Of a stretch of DNA of 64,000 bases, positions 13,201 through 22,200 are shown in pieces (position 1 is the stretch's first letter; each line of letters starts with the position of its first letter). Source of the stretch: Symsagittifera roscoffensis (lineage: Eukaryota > Xenacoelomorpha > Acoela > Convolutidae); NCBI RefSeq assembly GCF_963678635.1, contig NC_087062.1, forward strand, positions 23,483,201-23,547,200, in the 5' to 3' direction. The notes below the pieces were generated by a model. The model saw only the letters and a program-made list of their open reading frames with translations. It was not told where the DNA came from and did not search any database. A program made the position numbers and the translations under genes.

Positions 13201-16200
13201 ATCTGCTGACCATTCGGTATATTTTGTATCATTTCCGTTGATGATACATCTAAGATATTCTTGTAATGAACGGTTCATACCTTCGACTAAGCCGTTTGTC
13301 CAAGGTGCATGAGATGTACGTGGTTTGTGTTTAATGTTATATAAATGACATAGTGTGATAATTTCATTATTTATGAATTCTGTACCGTTGTCTGTAACTA
13401 AAATTTCTGGTAGTCCGAATTTTGCTATCCAGTGTTCATAGAGTGTTGTGTAAGCGTAATAAGCGTTACAATGTGGTACTGGGTTAAGTGCTACATAATG
13501 TGTAAATGCGTCAACAATTACCATAATGTAGGAGTTTCCTTCTGATGAGGGTGAAATTGGTCCTTTAGTATCAAATGAGATACGATGATTAAAGTACAAA
13601 CTTTGTCCTTTAAAATCTTGTTTTTGTGCTATTTGTTTTTGATTTGGGTAAGGTTTATTTAGTTGACATACTATACAGTCATTGCATAGTACTTTTATCC
13701 AAATTGGTGCATTTGGGAAATAAAAATTTTGTATAAAATTTGAATATGTTTTTTCTGATCCAGAGTGTCCTTTAATATTTTGTGTATGTGAGATATTAAA
13801 AGCTATAAGAATCATACTTAAAGGGAGACATGGAACTGTAGATTCATTTAGGTTATACTCTAAAAGGTCTGTATTTTCGTTAATTGTTGTGTTGTTAAAT
13901 TTGCGAAAGTATCGGAGGAGTGTTTTGTTTCCTAGAATGGTTGAATCTGCTTTGATAGGTTTAGTTTTATATTTGTGCCATGATTTTAGTTGTCTAATTA
14001 TCGGGTCAAGATTTTGATATTGTTTCAGTGTTGAAACTGTAATTGTTTCTGTTGGGGGGAGAAAAATGTTTTCGATTTCTAATTTAGATAAGGGTATTGT
14101 GTCAAGTGGGTCGTGAAGGTCAAAAACTTGATTTATTGTGTATTTTGAATCATTTGTTTGTGGTCCTGATAAATTTATTTTATCAGTTAAATCTTCTTTT
14201 TCAATTAGTGGAAAATGGTCTTTTTTAGGCGGGTGTTGTTTTGTTCGTTTTTGTTGGGTGTTATTTTTTATCCATTGAGAATATGGGATTGGTTTGAAAG
14301 TTGATGTTCCAAGTAAATCAACTTCATAATGATTATTTTGACAATCTAAATAAAGTGGGAAATGTTGTAAACTATTTATTTGTGATTGTTCAATATCAGT
14401 TTTTACTGCATATTTGCATTCCAATCGGGGTGATGTTTCGTTTTCTGCAAGGTAGAATTTTATGTTTTTGGGTATTTCAACTGTTGTTTTTCGTGTAAGT
14501 AATTCAGGTGGTGTATTTCGACTTAAGGTGTCTGGTAATGCAAGATTTTTTCCTGCAGTCCAAACTATATGTAAGTTTGGAAATTTCATTAGAATTAGTT
14601 GAAATCTGTAAACTCGGTGGTTTGGGTTAGATTTTTGTGTAAAGAGAAAGATGATTGGTTTATGGTCTGTGAATAGAACTGTTGGATGTTTTGATCCAAG
14701 TATCAGAAATTCATATTCTGTCAGTGTATATATTATGGCTGTACATTCTCTCATTAGAGTTGAGAGTCGTAGCTCTGCTTGAGTGAATAATCGAGAATTT
14801 GCTGATATGAGGTTCATTTTATTTGTACCATTATGTGATTGTAATAGTGCTGCACCGATGCCAAAGTTCGAAGCATCGCACATTGCATAAAATGGTTGAT
14901 TTGAATCTGGAATTGTGTTTGAAATTTGTTCAGTTAAAAGTTTCTTTACTTCTTCAAATCGTGTTTGATGTTCTGTGTTCCATTCAAAATTATTTTGTTG
15001 TCTAAGGATGTTATAAAATGGTCGTAGATATAATTGCATTTTATAAACATATTTACTTAAAAAGTTTAACATTCCAAGAAATTCTTGGATTTTCTTTTTA
15101 TTTGTTGGTGGTTGAAGTTTTTGAATAGCGTCAATGCGTGATTTCAATGGAGTGATTGTTTTTCTTTCTATATTATGTCCTAAGAATTTAACTCTTGTCA
15201 AAAAGAAGTGTGATTTATCGGGGGCGGCCTTCAGATTTTCGTTCTGAAGTATTTGGTGATATTTTTCTAAAACATTGAACATCTCGTCTTTTGTTTGTGA
15301 TTGCATAAAAACATCGTCTAAATAGGTGATTGCGTTTTTCTTGAGTATCAGTGGTCTAAAAATTTTGCTCATAAAAGCTGAAAATGCTGCTGGTCCTATG
15401 GATATTCCATAGAATAAGCGGTTGAATTCATATTGTTGGTTTCCGATAACAAATTGTGTTAAACGTCGTGATTGTTCATCTAGTGGCATTTGATTGTATG
15501 CACTATTCATATCGGCGGTTGTAAAGTATTTGCCGTTTATTTTTGTTAAAATAACTTGTATTGGTTCAATGGGCCAATTACATTTTGATTCATCTATAAG
15601 TGAATTGAGGTATCTAGCATCGAGAACGATTTTTAATGATTCTCCTTTAGCTAGAATGATAACGGGGTTGATAAATGTGTTGCCTTTTGGTTGTTCTTCT
15701 TTATTAACTGGTGATATAATGTTGTATTGTTCTAAAATATCGAGTAATCTGTTTACTTTATCATGTAAGTGAATTGGTACTTTACTTGCTCTCTGTTTTT
15801 TGAAAACTGCGTCTGGTTTTAACGGGAGATGTAGTGATGAACTGATTTTTCCAACGTCGAATTTTGATGTTGCATAAACTGATGAATATTCAATTAGCTG
15901 TTTGGCTAACTTTTCGAATTCGTCTTGTGTTATTTGTGAATGTTGGAAATTAAACATTGTTAAAAATTTCTGTTGGTCCTCTGTGTAGTTACTTATGTTG
16001 AATGTAGGTTTGAAATATGGAGTTTTTGTGAAATAATCCGTATTTCTGTTTTCGTTACTTATTATATTATTTATAGATAATTCTTCATTAAGAATTGTAG
16101 ATTGGCAAATATCTAGTAATTGGAGTATATTATTTACGCGATAGGCTTTTTCGTGTATTGGTGATATTGTAGCGTTGGTTTCGCAATATCCTAAAAGTCC

Positions 16201-19200
16201 TAAAGGTAATGTTACTTGGTAAGGTGTGTTGTTATAGACATGTAAGGAAATGATATCGGAATTCGAATTTTTCAAATATTTTATGGATGAGATTGTGATT
16301 TTGAAAAATTTGTGAATAGGTTTGAATTCAAATTCTGACATATAAAATTTTTGTTTGTTTTGTTCTTTGTCATATTGGTGAACTTGTTTGATTGAAAAAT
16401 TATAGATATTTCCTGATAGTGGTTTTAGGTGTTTTCTTTGTTGGTTAAATATCGGGTAGAATTTTGAAAAGAATGGTGGTTGTTTATTTAATCTTTGAAA
16501 AAATGTTAAGGATGTTTCTTTTGTTTTTGTATATTTATCTTTGATTAATATTTTACTATTTAGTATGTTAATTGTTGGTATGTACTTCGAAATAAATGGT
16601 ATTCCAATGATATTATATTTAATGTCAGTGATATGGAATATTTGTTTAAATGGTTTATTTAAAATTTTGCTTTGTTCCATTGTTCTGGTGGGGAGGAGAA
16701 ATAATTGGATTTTTCCGTAGTTTATCAATGTTGATCCTTGTGCTGTTGCTAACTTACTGGAGGTTTCAAGAGGTGTTAGCTTTGGGTGTAAAGTTTTTAT
16801 TTCATTCCATGTGGGGATGTTTATTATGTTTGATTCTGCTCCTGAATCAATTAAAAAATCTATTTCAAGGTCTGGTGGTTGAAATTCTTTATTTCTTGGG
16901 CTTTCTAAGAGAAATGGTATTGTCCAAATTTTTTCTTTGGGTTGTTCTTTTTGTATATTTTGATAAATGTGGTTTGTATTCAAGCATTTTGTTTTGGTAT
17001 TTTTATTGGTTTGATCTGTAGTGTTAATCTCGTTTGTTTCTTGCGTCGTTGGTGTGGAATTTATGGGTGTAGTGTAATAATTTTGAAGAAATTCTGATTG
17101 ATTTTCATATATGTGTGATGGAAAGGGTTGTTCATATATGACAGATTCATAGTCATTTTCGACTTTTATCATATTGATAGAAAGAGTGTTTTCAGTATCA
17201 CTTTCTGAATCTGATGATGTACAGTTTATTTGATTGAGTTGTAACGTATCAGTTACTGTGTCATCAATACCTGGAGGGTCTGATGTTGTTTCTGGATTAG
17301 ACTGTACTTGATTGATTTGTCTTTGATGTTTAGGTGTACTACTTCTGTGGCGATTATTAGAATTATTATAGTTATTATTATTCCGGTGTGGTGATTGGGA
17401 ATAATTTCTATAACGATTATTATAACTTGAGTGTCGATTTTGTGAATTATTTCGCGATCTGTTTTGGTAATTATTGTTTGGTCTGTTATAGTTCGATCTA
17501 TTATATGAGTTATTCCTTGATCGATTGTTCGGGTAATTCTGGTTTCGGTTGTTTGAATAACTTCTATTTCGATTATAGGAGTAGTTTCTATTCCTATTGT
17601 ATGATGAATTTCGTGATTGGTTGTTTGGGTAGTAGTTATTTCTTGATTGGGAATTAGATCTAGAAACAAATCGTTGTGTATTTGAATTTGATCTGGAGTA
17701 GTTATTTCGACTATTTGGTCTATTGTAGTGATTTTGTGATGAATTATTCGTGTTTTTTCGTTCTGGTGATCTTCCTCTATAACTTGAGTTATATGGTGAT
17801 TGATTTCTTGTATAATTTGTATTGTTCGGGAGTGGTTTTCCTGAACTGTTGTTGCTGTAGACTGTTTTGTTCGGTAGATTTTGATCTTTTTTCATGTATT
17901 GATAGAATGATTTATTTGGTTCTTTATATTTTTGAGGTTTATTTTGATTGTCTTGCTGTTTTTGTCTACATTCGGAAATACTGTGTCCGTATCGTCGGCA
18001 ATAATTACACCATTTTTTGAAAGATGGTTTGCCTTTAAAGTTTGGGTTCTTTTCGTAGATATTGAGTATTTCAGTGATTTTTTCAACGAGGTCTGTCTCT
18101 GATTCCTGTATATTATTAATATTAGTGGGAGTCGTTTCAATTCTGTTAACGTATTGTAATTTCAGATTTTCCGTTTCTTCTAGTTTCATCGTGATTTCTG
18201 CTTGTTCTAATTTGTCTACTAGTTTTCGAAAATCTAAATCGGGTTCTCGAATTGAAGAAGGATGGGATGCTCTCTTTTTTATTGCTATTTTCCTTAATTG
18301 TGGTGTTAAGGTCATCATTAAGATTTCTGTCATCTTTGTGTTTTTATAGTCATGTGTATTTAATGAATATGCTTTTCGAACTAGTGTTTCGATTCGTACT
18401 GCTATTTGCTTGATGGTTTCGTTTGGTAATCTGCGAATTTCATTACATAAAACTCTTTGTTGTTGTTTGTTTCTTTCGGAGTCAAACATTTTTGAAAATT
18501 CTTGTGTAAATCTTTTCCAGTTTGATTTTATTTCTAGAGGTAGTACTGAAAACCATTTTTGGGCTGCGCCATCTAAGGTTGTTTGTATTAACGCTGTGCG
18601 TCGATGTATCCAGTTTTGATGTAGTGGCGTATTAATTGGTTCAGGTCCAATATTTAAAATCAGGTTTGCTGTTACTGCATTTAAATAATCTTCTACAGAG
18701 TATTCAGGGTCTGTTCCTGTGAAAACCATTAAAGGTTTGTTTGATGTTATTGATGATCCACCCATAAGGTATGGATTCATTGTCATTTGTAATGATTCTG
18801 CTGCATTTGGCATTTGAGAAAAATTTGAAAGTTGGTTTCTTGTTATCTCATGTTGTTGGAGATAATATGGGAGTGGTATTTCATTTTGCATTTGTGATGG
18901 TTGATACGAGTGTGCAGTCGTTGGATTTTGTTGTTGATTTGGTTGAAAAGATTGTGTATTAATTGGATTTTGTTGTTGAATTGGTTGTTGATGTTGTGCA
19001 TCTATTGGTTGTGGAGAAAAATTTCTATGATTTGTACGTGTTCTCTGTATTCCTTGTCTACGATATTCTTGAGTATTTTGTGCAAATATATCTGGTTGTA
19101 AGAAATCATCATCTGAGGATAAATAATCCATTTGATAAGATGTCTGTTTTTTATTTTTATTTTGTTGAAAAAATGGGTAATTTTCACTGTGATCCCGTGG

Positions 19201-22200
19201 AGGATTTGTTTGGAAATTTGTTGAATTAGGTTGGGCCATTGGGTTATCCCAATTTCGAGATCTTGTATATTGGTTAAAATTTCTTTGTGGTTGATTATAT
19301 GTTTTTGATGGATGTGTATAATTATAATTATGGTCTGCAAAGTTGTTTCTAGTGAATGTTTTGCGTGTTTTTGATGGTATTGTCATGGGTCTGTATGTTT
19401 GGTGATCCATATGTGAATATTTAGGGGCAACCGAAGGTTTAACGGTTGATTGTAAGGTTACCTGTGTTTGTGAAGGATTTGTATTTCTTGGTGTTGTTAA
19501 ATTTGGGCGTATTGGTGAAATACTTTGTTGTGTAGTTGTTGTGTGTACAATTTCTTCATTTATGAAGTGTGATGGTGTCTGGATATCTTGTTGAGTAAGA
19601 TTCCTAGTTCCATTGAGGTTTTCATTGTGTATAACTGTAGAGTTTAAACTATTATTTTGTGTATCGGGTAAAAATGTATTATAGTTTAATGGTGTTGCAT
19701 CAATTGTTAATGGTATTACTCTTACATAATCTCTTATGTAAGATATTGTACCTATTGCTTGACTTGAGATTGATTGTGGAAAGCTTATAAATGCGGGATG
19801 AGACCATTCGGGGTCCCAAACATAATCTGATTGTTCTGTGATAGCGGTATCATCGTTCGAGTTTTGGGGTCTAAAATTTTTTCTTGCTTGTGCAATTAAA
19901 TCAATATTGTGTGTGAAATAATCTATTATGAACCATGCCAAAATTTTTTGTAGATCGTGTTTTGTATGTTGTGAAACGTCGTCTTTCGTGAAATTTTCTT
20001 TAATGATGTTTAAATAACTAGAGAGTAGTGTGATTTCATGTCGTACTCTTAAATGTTTAGATGTTTCTTTTGGTGAGACATTTGTTAATGGGATTTCGTT
20101 TTCTAATATCGAAATATAACTATATATTATTGCGAAAACTTCATTGGTGAAAATGGAGTTTGCTCTTTGTGAGTTATGGTATTGGATGCTTTTTATATAT
20201 TCTGAAAAAACTTTTGAAAATTCTAAATCAAGATCGTCTGTTTGAATTGTATATTTTCTATTATTATGGTTTGGTGAGGTGAATTCTATGGAGTAGATTC
20301 CATACTGTTGTGTTATGTTGCATATATCTTTTAGATAGTGATCTATGATTTGTCTTTTGATTTTTACATCGGGGAACTCTGTTTTACATGGACTGATTCC
20401 GGGTTCAAATAAATTTACGAGTAAATTTTGACAAAATATGTGTTGTCCTCTATCAGTATCTGCGTCTACTATAAAAGGAAAGATTTCATCATCATCTGGA
20501 CTTTCTTCACCTGGAGTGTGCGTTGAGCTCATTTTTTCGTTCGATGACTGTTAATATGTAATTATTAATGTGTCGAATTGGTTGATTCCAATTGTATAAA
20601 TGTACTGGTTTGTGTTTATACTGCTTTTTTATTCTTCTTTTTCCTCTTTGTGATGAATTTGAAGTTGTTTCTGAGTCAGAGAAATATAATTGATCGTGAA
20701 TTGGGCAATTTTTATCTATTGATTCTTTTAGTTTGTAGAGTTCGTCCAAACTGTTGGTTTCTGATTCTGAAAATGCGTTTCGATTTTTTGAAAATCTTTT
20801 TCGTGTTATTTGTCTTTGTTTAGTTATTATTTTTCTCTTTAGTGTTTGTCGTTTTGTTCGAATGTATCCAACTGTTTGTGTATGAGGTGTGATTACAAGG
20901 TCGTATTTTTTGTTATCTATTTCACAATTGTGTAAAACGATTGTTTGTTTATTTCCTAGGTTTTTAAATGACATAAGGTTTAGAATGACGGATGCAAAAG
21001 GTTGTTAAATGATTTCTATTTTCTTAAACTGTTAGTTCTTACGATTTTTTGGTTAGCTTAACCTGGGTCTGTTTGTTCAGGGTTGGAGAAAAAAGTTTAT
21101 CGATTCCGAAGAATGATTTTTTACTTTCTCGTGGCTAGTATAAGTTAAGGTGTTAACTTACTTAATCTTACTTAGGGGTAGTGATTGTGTTCAAGGGTTG
21201 GGGAATAGTAAATCGATCCACAAGGTTCAGGTATAATTAGAACGCGAGTAGTTCGTTAGATACTATTTTAAACTTACTAAGTCTAAGATTTATCCTGGGT
21301 CTGGTAAGAGGGGGGGTCAAGTGAAGGATGAATATCCGAAGTTCTTCACTGTTTATCCTAATTTGAATGATTAGTTTTGTTTAAAAATTTCTATTAGTCT
21401 TGGGTCTTTAGAAAGGGTTGGGTAGTGAATCGACGTTTGAGGTCGTTAGACACTAATTAAGTGGGTGGGGGAGAACAAAGTTGTTCTGTTTGATCCAAGG
21501 ATAAGCCTTGATGATCAAATTTGAAATTTAATTAAGTAGAAAATGATTTAAGATCCAAGGATAAGCCTTGATGATCTGGTTTTAAAATTAAGTGAATTTA
21601 AGTTTTAATAAAATTTTAAATGTGTGTAAAGGAAAGATTTAGTGTTTTGATGATGTTAGTGGGTTTATGATTGCTGTTATGTTTTAGGTGATGGAGCTGG
21701 AACAACAGGATGATTTATGATTACTAACCATTTATTGTCATGCTACTAATTTTTATTTTTATTTTTCAATAAATATTTTTCAAACATGTTTTGTATATTA
21801 CTGCAGAGTTTTAGGAAAACGATCTTAGATCTTTTTATCAATCGTTATTGTATATTAATAAATTTGTTTAGCGCCTGAAATGATTTTGAAGAGTAACTTC
21901 AAGGTTTTATGTTTGCAAATGGAAATCTAAATTCATTGCAAGTAGTATTCTAAATATAAAAGTTTGTTCTGGCTTTTGCCGAACTATCATATAACTATAC
22001 GGCAAGTTTCTACTTTGTCGTATGTCGTCTTTGGCTCGAGGTCTTCTTCCAATTCCGGGTAGTTCTGTTATGGTTCGGAATATTGGCTCTGATCTATTGA
22101 GTCGGAGAGACATTTCAATTAAATTATTGTCGTATAACATTTTGTAAATGTTTTTGTCTAATTTCTAATCTATTTTGGTTAATTCTAATCTATTAAGGTC

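Noticed and set aside
12346-20823. Many plus-strand frames of 60-120 codons across the gag-pol region
   Set aside because: They are antisense shadows of the 2740-codon Gag-Pol frame, rich in Leu/Phe/Tyr/Cys from its AT-rich complement, without domains.
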